From contig NZ_JAJNFB010000002.1 in assembly GCF_021043605.1 (NCBI RefSeq), positions 1 through 64,000 on the forward strand: a stretch of DNA of 64,000 nt. The letters run 5' to 3'. A program made the position numbers and the translations under genes. Of this stretch, positions 28,516 through 38,306 are shown in pieces (position 1 is the stretch's first letter; every line of letters starts with the position of its first letter). The notes under the pieces were generated by a model, which was not told where the DNA came from, did no database searches, and saw only the letters and a list, made by a program, of their open reading frames with translations. This stretch comes from Borreliella americana (GTDB lineage Bacteria; Spirochaetota; Spirochaetia; Borreliales; Borreliaceae).

Positions 28516-30117
28516 ATGTTATTTATAATATTTTTTATTAGTGCTCCTCTTTTTTCAAAAGAAGTTTACTATAGATTTGCAGATTATTCTGTTAATTACA
28601 GTATAGTGGGTAAATATGAGATTACAAAAGAAGAGTCTGAGGAAGAGTACGGATATAAATTTACTTATGATCGAAACAATAATCTTATTTTAGTTGATTA
28701 TATTGGTAAGCTTAGTATTTTAATGTCTTCTTTTTTTAATGCAAACCAAATTAAAATAGAAAGATCCAAGAGCAGTGAAAGGCGGATATTTCTAAATAGG
28801 GGACTTGCTTTTAAAAACAATAATGGTGTTTATATTGAACATATAGAATATATGAGTGATGGTAGGATTAAAAATATTTTTAATTATAATAGATCTAATG
28901 GAATGGTTAGAGATAATTATGGTGTTTCTTATTATCATTTTTTATACGACAATGAAAGAGAGTTTAGTGTTTACAGATTTAATGAATCAGGGATTCAAAT
29001 CAAAGATTTAAATAATGTGTATTTTACAAAAATCAGCTATGATCATACTAAATTTGTTAAAACGGTTTTGTATTATGATGAGAATGGTTATATTGTAAGA
29101 TCAAAAAATGGCACTTGTGGTTTTAGATTAACTTATGATACTAATCATAATCTTATTAAAGAGGAATATCTTGACAAATCGGCTTATGTCGTTTCAAATC
29201 CATTTTCTGTAGCTACTAAAATATATCACTATGATGTTGATGGAAAAGTTATTGAGATTTTAAATTATGATATTAATAACAACTTGACTCCTGATGAAAA
29301 TAATGTAGCAATTTATCGTTATGAATATTATTTTAAAGATAAAGATTGCTATTACAAGGAATATAATTATGACAATAATAATAATTTAACAATCAGTCAA
29401 AATGGGTATGCCATGAAGAAGACTATTTTTTATATTCAGAATAATGAAAAAAGGATAATAAATTACAGTAATAAGATCAATAAAAACTATAATAGAGATA
29501 TTCCGACTGTTTATGAGGAAAAGTATGAAATAATGGATAATTTTAAAGGCATTGCTATTTATAGTTATAAATATAATGATAATTTTTATTTAATAGAAAA
29601 TATTTTTTTTGATAAAAATTTTAATTTAATAGCTGATGTTAAAGGTGTGATGATTTATAGATACTCTTACGACAAAGAAGGATTTTTGATTGCTCAAGAA
29701 CATTTTGGTGGAGATTTTGTTAATCCAATAGATGATTTTGAAGGAGTTTCAAAGTATAAATTTAGTTACGATTCTAATGGCAATATGATTTCAAAGAAAA
29801 ATTATTCTAAGGATGGGGTTTTGGTTGCTGATTGTAATTTTGTTTTTGAGTATTTATATGAATATGATAAACAAAATAGGCTTATTTCCCAAAAAAATTT
29901 TGGTAGCTTAGGACAATTGCAAGACGATATTCATGGAGTTAGTGTTTATAAATATGAATACAATAAATTTGGGAAAATATCAAAGCAATCTAATCATGGT
30001 CCAGATTTGAGATTAAGAGATGATGTTGGGGGATTTTCAATTTATAAGTGGATTTATGATTCTAGAGGCAATTTAATAGATTTCCAAAAATTTGATTCTT
30101 TGGGCAATTTAATCTAA
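28516..30117 (+). CDS. Secreted YD-like repeat protein
   Basis: A 533-residue exported protein: signal peptide (~1-16, ending APLFSKE), then many tandem units of about 35-40 residues built around Y-x-Y-D-x-x-G-x-x-I (for example KFSYDSNGNMISKKNYS, YEYDKQNRLISQKNFG, YKYEYNKFGKISKQSN). The pattern resembles YD/RHS-type beta repeats. I start it at ATG 28516 with AAGGA 8 bases upstream; the frame is open further up but would cross the inverted repeat. Likely periplasmic or surface; ligand unknown. Its stop overlaps the 3' end of minus-strand alr by 9 bases. Confidence 0.75.
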   Translation: MLFIIFFISAPLFSKEVYYRFADYSVNYSIVGKYEITKEESEEEYGYKFTYDRNNNLILVDYIGKLSILMSSFFNANQIKIERSKSSERRIFLNRGLAFKNNNGVYIEHIEYMSDGRIKNIFNYNRSNGMVRDNYGVSYYHFLYDNEREFSVYRFNESGIQIKDLNNVYFTKISYDHTKFVKTVLYYDENGYIVRSKNGTCGFRLTYDTNHNLIKEEYLDKSAYVVSNPFSVATKIYHYDVDGKVIEILNYDINNNLTPDENNVAIYRYEYYFKDKDCYYKEYNYDNNNNLTISQNGYAMKKTIFYIQNNEKRIINYSNKINKNYNRDIPTVYEEKYEIMDNFKGIAIYSYKYNDNFYLIENIFFDKNFNLIADVKGVMIYRYSYDKEGFLIAQEHFGGDFVNPIDDFEGVSKYKFSYDSNGNMISKKNYSKDGVLVADCNFVFEYLYEYDKQNRLISQKNFGSLGQLQDDIHGVSVYKYEYNKFGKISKQSNHGPDLRLRDDVGGFSIYKWIYDSRGNLIDFQKFDSLGNLI

Positions 30118-31209
30118 ATATTTTTTTTTCTCGTATTTTCCTATATTACATAATAATTCATAATGACTTCTTTTAGAAAATTTACTCATTTCATCTATAC
30201 TTAATTTTTCTGATACAATTTCTGCTTTTGAACCCGTTTTAACTTTTAGGTCTTTAGGAATTTCCACTATTGTTAAATTCATGCAAACTTTTCCTCTTAT
30301 TTTACATTTTTTATTGTTTATTAAAAAATAAAAATCATTACTTATATTTTGAGGTATTCCATCAAAATATCCGATTGGAATAATTCCTATTTTTATATCT
30401 TCTTTGGCTTGAAATATGCCTGAATATGAAATTTTTTCACCTTTTTTTACATTTTTGATAAATATTACTTTTGAAAATAAACTTAATACAGGCTTAAAAT
30501 TTAAAGCAGGTTTTTTATTTTTTAGCGATTGACAGTAACCGTAAAGAATAAGACCAGGTCTTACCATATTGAATTGTGGACTTATTTTGTAGTTAATAAT
30601 GTGTCCTGAATTAGAAATATGAACAAATTTGGGATGAATATTTTTTTGTTTTAGAGTTTCTAAAAAAAATAAGAATTGCTCTATTTGTTTTTGAGTGATT
30701 TTAAAGTTTTTTGTTGATGGGAGATGCGAGCATATCCCTTCTAGTTCTAAAAATTCTGAATTTTGAATATACGTGGCTATTTCAAGAGCATCATCTATTT
30801 TTATTCCATATCTATTCATTCCAATATCAATTTTTAAGTGGACTTTTATTTTATTTTTTTGCAATGCGCATTCTTTTTCTATTAAAAATAGATATTCAAA
30901 ATCAGCAACAAATGGTACTAAATCAAGTTTAATTAAATTTTTAATTTCTTTTTGATCCACTTTAATGTACATCAATATTTTTATATTTTTATCAATTTTT
31001 TTAAGTATTTTAGCGTCTTCAATATTAGAAAGTCCAAAATACTTTATTTTTTTTGATTTTAAAAATTTAAATATGTTTATAAGCCCATGACCATATGCGT
31101 CACCTTTTAGGGTGGCCACTATTTCTTTTTCGCCAATTTTATTTTTAATTAAATTTAAGTTATGTTCTAAATTATTTAAATTTATTATTATTGTTTTGTT
31201 ACTACCCAT
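30109..31209 (-). CDS. alr: Alanine racemase
   Basis: A PLP enzyme making D-alanine for peptidoglycan. The 366-residue product has the PLP-lysine motif LKGDAYGHG (Lys 35), the RYG-type NRYGIK segment, HLPST, and SYSGIFQ with the second catalytic Tyr, in the two-domain fold order. No Shine-Dalgarno is visible before the ATG; a TATAAT lies 9 bases upstream (31219-31224), so the message may be near-leaderless. It converges with the repeat-protein gene. Confidence 0.95.
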   Translation of the reverse strand: MGSNKTIIINLNNLEHNLNLIKNKIGEKEIVATLKGDAYGHGLINIFKFLKSKKIKYFGLSNIEDAKILKKIDKNIKILMYIKVDQKEIKNLIKLDLVPFVADFEYLFLIEKECALQKNKIKVHLKIDIGMNRYGIKIDDALEIATYIQNSEFLELEGICSHLPSTKNFKITQKQIEQFLFFLETLKQKNIHPKFVHISNSGHIINYKISPQFNMVRPGLILYGYCQSLKNKKPALNFKPVLSLFSKVIFIKNVKKGEKISYSGIFQAKEDIKIGIIPIGYFDGIPQNISNDFYFLINNKKCKIRGKVCMNLTIVEIPKDLKVKTGSKAEIVSEKLSIDEMSKFSKRSHYELLCNIGKYEKKKYLD

Positions 31210-31274
31210 TGTTTTATTATTATATATTTAGCGTCCTTAGAAAAGTAAAAATCTTTTTTCTATTAATTTGTAGT

Positions 31275-31952
31275 TTATTCCATAACTACTGGTATTGGGA
31301 ATTTATTTATTTGATTGTTTTTAAAATGTAATCTCAATTTTTTTTGAAAATCATTATATATTTTAGGGTTAATTCTAATTTCGTATATTTTAGTTTCTTT
31401 ATTTATATTATTTTCTACTGTTATTGCTGCTAAAATATAATACCAGTTGTTATCTTTGTAATATTCTGCAATTGTTTTTGAAAGAGATTCAGTTCTTAAT
31501 GTGCCAAATGAATAAGCATCTTTTGCGAGCTCTTTTTTTGATTGCTGTTTTCCACTAGTAAGATTACTTATTCGATTAATAAAATTGCCTTTATCTGGAC
31601 TTAAAAATTCTAATTTTGTGATTTTGTATTTCTTGGAAGCTTCTTTTGATAGATCAAATGAAATAATAGCAGAAGATCCAATTTTTGAAAATACATTTAT
31701 AAATGAATAACTAATTCCATCAAGTTCTTTTATTGGATCTCCATTTAAATCTACTAATTCTATGTAAGGTTGGCTGATGGCGACATCAACAGATGTAAGT
31801 AAAAAACTTTGTTTTAGTTTTTTAATTTCTGTTTTTATATTTTCTTTTACAATATAATTTTCATTTTCGAAGATATTAATTTTGTTTTCAGAAAAAATAT
31901 TTTTAGCTAAAGAAAGAATTATCACGGTTAAAATAAATTTTTTAATGCTCAT
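31275..31952 (-). CDS. Exported protein, paralogue of the adjacent S2-type lipoprotein
   Basis: A 225-residue protein with a signal peptide (~1-21, ending NIFSE) but no lipobox Cys. Its C-terminal ~90 residues align with the upstream lipoprotein: AYSFGTLRTESL versus AYPFGILMSDEI, WYYILAAITVENN versus WNYMLADLTVKN, and TKIYEIRINPKIY versus TKIYKISLNSKL. The two are therefore tandem duplicates. It follows 23 bases downstream and shares the promoter at 32764-32792. Function unknown. Confidence 0.75.
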   Translation of the reverse strand: MSIKKFILTVIILSLAKNIFSENKINIFENENYIVKENIKTEIKKLKQSFLLTSVDVAISQPYIELVDLNGDPIKELDGISYSFINVFSKIGSSAIISFDLSKEASKKYKITKLEFLSPDKGNFINRISNLTSGKQQSKKELAKDAYSFGTLRTESLSKTIAEYYKDNNWYYILAAITVENNINKETKIYEIRINPKIYNDFQKKLRLHFKNNQINKFPIPVVME

Positions 31953-31975
31953 AAGATGTTTCCTTTTAATTGTAT

Positions 31976-32692
31976 TTATATATCTTCAAATAAATCTCCA
32001 GCTATGTCTTTTAATATAAAATTTTCTTTTAGTACTTCTTTTAAAAATTCAATAATTAATTTTGAATTAAGAGAAATTTTATAAATTTTAGTTTTTTTAG
32101 TAAGTTTATTTTTGACAGTTAAATCTGCAAGCATATAATTCCAATGACCATTTTTATATGTTAATTTAAAGGCATTTTTTATCTCATCGCTCATCAATAT
32201 TCCAAATGGGTATGCAGTAATATATCCTTCTTCTTGTGAATTTTCAACAGCTAGAAGCGAATTTTTAAGTTCCAGATTGGAACCAGCTGTTACAAATTTA
32301 ACATCTTCAATTTCATATTCATCATCTCCATTTTTAGTTGTTTCAAAAAGTATTAATAGTGACGCGTAATAACTATATTTATCATCCATTTTTACAGGAG
32401 ATATTATATAAGAATATCCAAATTTGTTTTTAAATTCTGGTATTTCTTTTCCATCTTCGCCTAAGATTTTCATTGCTTTTGTTTTTATCCAAGTTACATC
32501 ATGGTTGCCGTTTATGATTGGCAATTTTTTATTTGAAATTTTGCCTGATATTAAATGCAATTTTTCATCGCCTATTGGTTTTCCAGTTTCGTTTTCTTGC
32601 TGTACAGATTGTGGTTTTTTAAAAAAAGCGCAACTCAATATTAATATGGGCAGTATTATTAGTTTTAAATGTTTATATATTCTAAATATCAT
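31976..32692 (-). CDS. Putative lipoprotein, S2-antigen type
   Basis: A 238-residue lipoprotein: signal peptide with Cys 21 in the context LILSC, a Gln/Glu/Lys linker, then a globular domain homologous to the downstream protein. It matches the borrelial 'S2 antigen' annotation (BB0158, from memory). AAGG precedes the ATG. A consensus-like promoter lies 72-100 bases upstream. Probably outer-membrane or periplasmic; role unknown. Confidence 0.8.
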   Translation of the reverse strand: MIFRIYKHLKLIILPILILSCAFFKKPQSVQQENETGKPIGDEKLHLISGKISNKKLPIINGNHDVTWIKTKAMKILGEDGKEIPEFKNKFGYSYIISPVKMDDKYSYYASLLILFETTKNGDDEYEIEDVKFVTAGSNLELKNSLLAVENSQEEGYITAYPFGILMSDEIKNAFKLTYKNGHWNYMLADLTVKNKLTKKTKIYKISLNSKLIIEFLKEVLKENFILKDIAGDLFEDI

Positions 32693-32763
32693 TATACCTT
32701 CTTCCTTTATACCATTTAAAGCCCTTTTTGAGGCGGTAATTAAATTTACATTAAATCATAGTA

Positions 32764-32792
32764 ATAATATAGAATGCTTATATCAAAGTCAA
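32764..32792 (-). promoter_or_regulatory. Sigma-70-like promoter of the S2-type pair
   Basis: On the minus strand TTGACT (32787-32792), exactly 17 bases, then TATTAT (32764-32769). Predicted transcription start is near 32757, giving a leader of about 65 nt before the lipoprotein ATG at 32692. Confidence 0.65.
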
Positions 32793-32845
32793 TGAACTTT
32801 TGGTTTTATTAACAATTGCATCTTTATTTTTAATCTTTCAACATT

Positions 32846-33262
32846 TTACAATAAAGGTATTTCTGCTGCTAAAAAATGAATTATTCCTATAACAATTGAT
32901 ATAATGCCAATTAGTTGTTGATTGCTTTCAAGTATTGATTTGAATTTTCCATATTTTTTATTATTTTGAACTTCTGTAGGCAATTTTTGGTTTAAAAACA
33001 AGATAAATCCGATTAAAAATAAACTTATAGCTGGAATCAAATTTCCAATTATTGGCAATTTGTAGGGTTTGATTATTTCAAGGGTGCTGGTTATTAAAAA
33101 TAATAATCCAAAAATGCTTTTTACCTTTTTATTGTCGTTTATTAAATTTACAAAATCTTCAAAAATTTTGAAAAAGCTTATTCTTTCTATTAATATTGGA
33201 AATGCAAGTATTATTCCCCCTAAGATGTTAAGTGAAACAGATATGAAGTATATTTGTATCAT
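32846..33262 (-). CDS. Four-helix membrane protein, unknown function
   Basis: A 138-residue hydrophobic protein with about four transmembrane segments and short polar loops (a PTEVQNNKKYGKFKS loop in the middle). No family recognised. It begins 3 bases after the stop of the gene with the A8 tract, so it is the third member of a minus-strand operon led by the beta-propeller-like lipoprotein at 33722-34858. Confidence 0.7.
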   Translation of the reverse strand: MIQIYFISVSLNILGGIILAFPILIERISFFKIFEDFVNLINDNKKVKSIFGLLFLITSTLEIIKPYKLPIIGNLIPAISLFLIGFILFLNQKLPTEVQNNKKYGKFKSILESNQQLIGIISIVIGIIHFLAAEIPLL

Positions 33263-33265
33263 ATT

Positions 33266-33693
33266 TTATCCTCTAGGCTTTATTCTTTTACTATAAAAGA
33301 CATTATTATTGCCATTACTTTTTAATATTATACTTAATAAACTTTCATTTTGATAGATCATATTAGCATATGTTGTAAAGTTTTTGCTACTTATATAAAG
33401 CATATTACTTTCAATTAATCTACTGTCCAGATAAATATCTAGCTTGGCTTTTCCCAGGTTAGAAGTTTTTTTTGTTTTTATGTTTATTCTTAGCGCCAAT
33501 CTGTTTTTGTCTTGCTTGTAGCTTATTATCATTTTGATATTATTTTTATTATTTTCGTGATTTTGAATTCTAGGAATTAATACAATTTTAAAAAATAAAA
33601 GAATTACAACAAAGATTATTCCAATAATGATATGTTTTTTTATTTTTTTTGGTATTCAATTTCTAGTTGTTGATTGCAATTAATCTTTTTCAT
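33266..33693 (-). CDS. Membrane-anchored small protein with apparent -1 frameshift at an A8 tract
   Basis: The frame ending at 33266 has an ATG at 33532, but it is open upstream through about 40 codons that encode a typical N-terminal anchor (KKIKKH then a run of Ile/Val/Leu/Phe), with no ATG, GTG or TTG. An ATG at 33691-33693, 28 bases after the upstream gene, reads 17 codons (MKKINCNQQLEIEYQKK) into a run of eight A (T8 on +, 33643-33650), then meets TAA. A -1 slip at A_AAA_AAA just before this stop joins the two into a 142-residue protein. Either programmed or transcriptional slippage, a phase-variable tract, or a frameshift mutation. If not joined, the 88-residue form from 33532 lacks its anchor. 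Confidence 0.6.
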
Positions 33694-33721
33694 TGTATTT
33701 GCAAATTCAACCTTCTTATAA

Positions 33722-34858
33722 TTATAATTTTAATAATGTATTTAAATTCCACCAGTAAACACTAACACCGGTTTTTCCGCCATAAAGTATGCTAAGTATT
33801 CCATCTTTAGATAAACTCTCAGAGAGAAACATTAAATTTGGAGGCTCAATTAAAGCTATTTGTTCTTTAATTAAACCTTTGTTGTCTAATTTCCATATTA
33901 AATTGTTAGATAAATTTTTCATATTAGTGGATGCTATTATTTTGTCTTTTTGTATTTTTATAATGTTTATGAAGCTTTCTTGTTTATCATCTAGTAAGTT
34001 TTTGGGAAGAGCAATTTTAGTTATCACTTCCAATTCTTTGTTTTTTTTCAAACTCATTTTATAGATGTATTGATCTTTAATTTTAATTCCAAGGTCGTTT
34101 ATATTTTCATTGTCGCCAATGTTTTCATAGTAAGTAGTTTTTACATAAAGAATTTTTTTATTAACTTCAAAAAAAACCTTGTCTATTGAAATGTTGTATT
34201 TTTTCTTTTGATTGTCTATTGTTTTTAGCAGGTTTTTGTTGACGTAAATTTTATAAAGAGGGAAAAATTCTTTATTGTAAGAATATATTATATATCCTTT
34301 GCTATATATTGATATTATTGCAATGTTGCCATTTTCATCAACATTAACATCGTAAATTTGTGGAAATGGCGTTCCGTTTAAACCCTCTTGACCTAAAATT
34401 TCTACAGTCGAGTTTTTGTTTAGTATTAATATTCTCATAAAGTAGGCAATATTCTCTTTTTGGTTGAATTTTGATTTTTTATTATTTAGTTTATCTGCGA
34501 CAATAATGAAATCTTTTAGTGGATATATTGCTTGAATTCCTTCAAAATCTATTTTTTTTATTTTTAAATCTAGGTTTGTTTTAAATATTCCATTTTGATA
34601 TGTTTGTATTAGTTTTCCGTATGAGTTGAAAATCATTAATTTATTTGTTTTTATTTCTGCAATGTACACCAGCCCGTTATACGTTTTGATGTCAAATTTT
34701 GAATTTGTGAATTTGTTATTAAGAGGCATTATTGCGCCAGGAAGTGTTCCAAATGGTATTTTGAATTGTTCTTCTCCTAGTTCGTTTAAAGTTTTAGTAT
34801 TACATGATATAATTTCAAAAAGCAGGCTTAATATAAGAGCTTTATAGTGTTTTTTCAT
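33722..34858 (-). CDS. Putative lipoprotein with beta-propeller-like repeats
   Basis: A 378-residue protein with a lipoprotein signal (Cys 19, context EIISC). The body has repeated strands such as GLVYIAEIKTNKLMIFNSYG and GNIAIISIYSKGYIIYSYNK, the NHL/six-bladed-propeller pattern; it resembles the spirochaetal LIC_12708-type family, which I offer as inference. No Shine-Dalgarno: a TTGACT-N18-TAATAT promoter ends 6 bases before the ATG, predicting a leaderless mRNA. Divergent from secA; two small membrane genes follow. Confidence 0.75.
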   Translation of the reverse strand: MKKHYKALILSLLFEIISCNTKTLNELGEEQFKIPFGTLPGAIMPLNNKFTNSKFDIKTYNGLVYIAEIKTNKLMIFNSYGKLIQTYQNGIFKTNLDLKIKKIDFEGIQAIYPLKDFIIVADKLNNKKSKFNQKENIAYFMRILILNKNSTVEILGQEGLNGTPFPQIYDVNVDENGNIAIISIYSKGYIIYSYNKEFFPLYKIYVNKNLLKTIDNQKKKYNISIDKVFFEVNKKILYVKTTYYENIGDNENINDLGIKIKDQYIYKMSLKKNKELEVITKIALPKNLLDDKQESFINIIKIQKDKIIASTNMKNLSNNLIWKLDNKGLIKEQIALIEPPNLMFLSESLSKDGILSILYGGKTGVSVYWWNLNTLLKL

Positions 34859-34864
34859 ATTTTT

Positions 34865-34894
34865 ATATTATTATTTAAAATGACTTTAAGTCAA
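34865..34894 (-). promoter_or_regulatory. Promoter and dyad upstream of the propeller-like lipoprotein
   Basis: TTGACT (34889-34894) and TAATAT (34865-34870) are 18 bases apart on the minus strand; initiation would fall at or next to the ATG (34858). The -35 is part of a perfect dyad TGACTT-T-AAGTCA (34881-34893) in the secA intergenic region. Confidence 0.5.
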
Positions 34895-34919
34895 TTATTT
34901 AGGAGAATTAATACCTATC

Positions 34920-37619
34920 ATGTTAAAAGCAGTACTTGAGACAGCTATTGGCTCAAAGAGTATAAGAGATTTAAAAGATTATCTTCCAACTTTAAGAAAT
35001 ATTAATAAACTTGAGCGTTGGGCATTATTGTTGGCAGATGACGATTTTTCAAAGGAGACAGAAAAGCTTAAAGATGAATTAAAATCGGGCAATTCTTTAG
35101 ATAATATTTTAGAGCGAGCTTTTACTCTGTCTAGAGAAGCTGCTAGAAGGCGTCTTAAAGAAAGGCCTTATGATGTGCAAATCATTGCGGGGCTGGCTCT
35201 TCACAAGGGCAAAATAATAGAGATGAAAACAGGAGAAGGAAAAACTCTCTCCTCAGTTCAAGCAGCGTATTTAAATAGTTTGACAGGAGATGGAGTTATT
35301 ATTGTTACTGTTAATGACTATCTTGCAGAGCGTGATTCTAATTGGATGAAGCCGGTTTTCGATCTTTTAGGTGTTAGCGTGGGGGTTGTTCTATCTAATA
35401 TGGATTATGAGCTAAGAAAGACTCAGTATGCTAAAGACATTACTTATGTTACAAATAATGAACTTGGATTTGATTATTTAAGAGATAATATGCGTTATGA
35501 CCTTAATGAAAAATCCTTAAGAAAGTTTAATTATTGTATTATTGATGAAATTGATTCTATTTTGATCGATGAGGCAAGAACCCCTTTAATTATTTCGGGG
35601 CCTACTGAAGGTAACACCAATGCTTATCTTGAAGTTAATTCCCTTGTATCTTTTTTAAAAGAATGTTCCAAAGATCCCAAAACAGGCGATTATCCTTTAG
35701 AAATAGATGATCTTGATGGTGACTATACTGTTGATGAAAAATCTAAAAGAATTTCTTTTACTGCCAAAGGACTTAATAATCTTGAGCAGCTTTTAGTTTC
35801 TAAGGGCATTATTAGTGGATCTATGTATACTGATTCAAATTTTAATTATGTTCATTATATGACTCAAGCCTTAAAAGCACATTTGCTTTTTTTGAAAGAT
35901 AGAGAATATATTGTTGGTGATTCTGGAGTTGAGATTGTAGATGAATTTACTGGGAGAGTTTTAACAGGACGAAGATATTCAGATGGACTTCATCAAGCTA
36001 TTGAGGCTAAAGAAGGAGTTAGGGTTGCTAATGAAAATAAGACTATGGCAACTATTACTTTTCAAAATCTATTTAGAATGTTTGATAAGATTTCTGGTAT
36101 GACAGGTACAGCTGATACAGAAGCTAAGGAATTTCACAAAATATATAATCTTGATGTAGTTGTAGTTCCAACAAACAGATTATTAGCTCGAATAGATGAG
36201 GATGATACTATTTATTATACGGAAGAATTTAAATTTAATGCGATTACAGATGAGGTTTATAAAACTTACAAAAAGGGTCAACCGGTTTTAGTGGGAACCG
36301 CTTCTATTGAAAAATCTGAGATTTTATCAGCCATGTTTAAAAGTAGGGGGATTAAGCATGAAGTTCTTAATGCGAAAAATCATTCTCGAGAAGCATTTAT
36401 TATTGCTGAAGCTGGAGCAAAACATGCGGTTACAATAGCAACAAATATGGCTGGTCGTGGTACGGATATTAAACTTGGGGGAAATATTGAGCACAGAGTT
36501 AGAAAAAAAATCGGAACTAATGTAAGCCTTGAAGAATTTCAAGAGGCTGTTAAAAATGAGAGAGAAAACTACCTAAAAGACTATAATGAGGTTAAAAGTC
36601 TTGGCGGGCTTTATGTTATTGGTAGTGAACGTCACGAATCAAGGCGAATAGACAATCAACTTCGTGGGCGTAGCGGAAGGCAAGGTGATCCTGGGCGTTC
36701 AAGATTTTATGTGTCGCTTGAGGACGATTTAATGCGTCTTTTTGCTGGAGACAATCTAAGATCATTAATGGGTAAGCTTGGAATGGCAACAGGAGAGCCT
36801 ATTACACATTCTCTTTTAACGAAATCTTTGATTAATGCTCAAAAACGAGTAGAAGACAGAAATTTTGAAATTAGAAAGCATTTGTTAGAGTATGACGATG
36901 TTATTACAAAACACAGAGATTTTATTTATGCTCAGAGAAACTCTATTCTTGAAGATACAGCCATTAAGGATCGTATTCTTGTTGCTTTAGAAGAATATCT
37001 TAGTTTTTTACTTGAAGGGACAAAAGGTAGTACATTTTCAAATGTTTTTTTAAATGAAGTAAATTCAATTTTTGCTTATATGCTTGAGAGTCTTGGCTCT
37101 ATTGAAAATATTAATTCTCTTGATTTAAAGGCTAAGTTAATGCAAATAGCAAAGTCAAATTTAGATGAAAAAGAAAATTTGATTGGTAGGGATCTTTTTA
37201 ATGGATTTTTAAGATATGAATATTTGAAAAATATTGATTTTAAATTTCAAGAACATCTTGCAAATTTAGACTCTTTAAGAGAGGCTGTTTATTTAAGGTC
37301 TTATGCTAATAAAAATCCAATTACAGAATACAAAGAAGAGGGATTTTCAATATTTAGCGAGCTTATTAAAGATATTAAAGTTTCTACCATAAGACGTGTT
37401 CTTCAGTTAAAATTAGATAGCAATTCTTCCGATTTTAAATTAACAAAGAAGTCTAGGAATGTTAAACCAATTCATAAAGAACTTTCTGGAATTGTTATTA
37501 ATGAGGGTAAAAACGTTTCTAATATTCAAGTGGTTAGAAGTTCTCCTAAAATAGGTAGAAATGAGCCTTGTTATTGTGGAAGTGGGAAGAAATATAAAAA
37601 TTGTCACGGCAAAAGTTAA
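34920..37619 (+). CDS. secA: Preprotein translocase ATPase SecA
   Basis: SecA drives export through SecYEG. The 899-residue protein has Walker [10 protein letters not shown] (~residue 103), the [24 protein letters not shown] region, the preprotein cross-linking domain, motif [12 protein letters not shown] with [13 protein letters not shown], and a C-terminal zinc-binding tail [14 protein letters not shown]. Length is normal. AGGAG (34901-34905) is 14 bases from the ATG, longer than usual; no better in-frame start exists. sodA follows 13 bases after the stop. Confidence 0.97.
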   Translation: MLKAVLETAIGSKSIRDLKDYLPTLRNINKLERWALLLADDDFSKETEKLKDELKSGNSLDNILERAFTLSREAARRRLKERPYDVQIIAGLALHKGKIIEMKTGEGKTLSSVQAAYLNSLTGDGVIIVTVNDYLAERDSNWMKPVFDLLGVSVGVVLSNMDYELRKTQYAKDITYVTNNELGFDYLRDNMRYDLNEKSLRKFNYCIIDEIDSILIDEARTPLIISGPTEGNTNAYLEVNSLVSFLKECSKDPKTGDYPLEIDDLDGDYTVDEKSKRISFTAKGLNNLEQLLVSKGIISGSMYTDSNFNYVHYMTQALKAHLLFLKDREYIVGDSGVEIVDEFTGRVLTGRRYSDGLHQAIEAKEGVRVANENKTMATITFQNLFRMFDKISGMTGTADTEAKEFHKIYNLDVVVVPTNRLLARIDEDDTIYYTEEFKFNAITDEVYKTYKKGQPVLVGTASIEKSEILSAMFKSRGIKHEVLNAKNHSREAFIIAEAGAKHAVTIATNMAGRGTDIKLGGNIEHRVRKKIGTNVSLEEFQEAVKNERENYLKDYNEVKSLGGLYVIGSERHESRRIDNQLRGRSGRQGDPGRSRFYVSLEDDLMRLFAGDNLRSLMGKLGMATGEPITHSLLTKSLINAQKRVEDRNFEIRKHLLEYDDVITKHRDFIYAQRNSILEDTAIKDRILVALEEYLSFLLEGTKGSTFSNVFLNEVNSIFAYMLESLGSIENINSLDLKAKLMQIAKSNLDEKENLIGRDLFNGFLRYEYLKNIDFKFQEHLANLDSLREAVYLRSYANKNPITEYKEEGFSIFSELIKDIKVSTIRRVLQLKLDSNSSDFKLTKKSRNVKPIHKELSGIVINEGKNVSNIQVVRSSPKIGRNEPCYCGSGKKYKNCHGKS

Positions 37620-37632
37620 AACAGGAGGTTTT

Positions 37633-38244
37633 ATGTTTAAGTTGCCAGAACTTGGTTATGATTATGATGCTGTTGAGCCTTATATTGATGCTAAAACTAT
37701 GGAAATTCATCACAGAAAGCACCATAATGGTTTTGTAATGAATTTGAATTCCATTTTGGAAAAAGTGGGGAAAATTCATTCCACAGATGTGTCAAGCATA
37801 CTAGAAAATATTCATGATTTTCCAGAAGAATTTCAAACTTTAATACGAAATAATGCTGGAGGCTATTCTAACCACACTTTATATTTTAGAACTTTAAGGC
37901 CAGGAAACAAGGATAATCTTTTTGAAAAGTTTAAAGATGATATTAATACAGCTTTTGGAAGCCTAGATGTTCTTAAGGCTAATTTGAAAGATACTGCGAT
38001 GAAAATTTTTGGAAGTGGTTGGGCTTGGCTAGTATTGTGCCCTGATAGCGGACTTAAGGTTATTTCAATGCCTAATCAAGACAGTCCGTTAATGAAGTCT
38101 TATAAACCAATTTTAGGTATTGATGTTTGGGAGCATGCCTATTATCTTAAATATCAAAATAGAAGAATTGAATATGTTGATGCATTTTTAAAGGGGTTGA
38201 ATTGGGAAGAAGTTTCAAAAATTTACAATGAAGCTAACAATTAG
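37633..38244 (+). CDS. sodA: Superoxide dismutase (Mn-type)
   Basis: Dismutates superoxide; the only SOD known in borrelia, reported as Mn-dependent in these iron-poor organisms. The 203-residue protein has the four metal ligands: H26 in MEIHHRKHH, His in NHTLYF, and Asp and His in [18 protein letters not shown] is also typical. It starts at ATG 37633 with AGGAGG 4 bases upstream; a 24-residue-longer frame inside secA is rejected. Probably co-transcribed with secA. Confidence 0.96.
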   Translation: MFKLPELGYDYDAVEPYIDAKTMEIHHRKHHNGFVMNLNSILEKVGKIHSTDVSSILENIHDFPEEFQTLIRNNAGGYSNHTLYFRTLRPGNKDNLFEKFKDDINTAFGSLDVLKANLKDTAMKIFGSGWAWLVLCPDSGLKVISMPNQDSPLMKSYKPILGIDVWEHAYYLKYQNRRIEYVDAFLKGLNWEEVSKIYNEANN

Positions 38245-38306
38245 CCTTTATTTTTAGAAAGAGTTTGTTATGAATAATAGTATTTTACTTTAAAATTTTA
38301 ATTAAT

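Noticed and set aside
33266-33532. 88-residue gene starting at ATG 33532
   Set aside because: The same frame is open upstream with a clear membrane anchor and only a distant, weak Shine-Dalgarno at 33532; treated as the end of the slippage-joined gene instead.
37561-37632. Longer SodA frame starting inside secA
   Set aside because: Family N-terminus begins at the ATG at 37633, which has AGGAGG 4 bases upstream.
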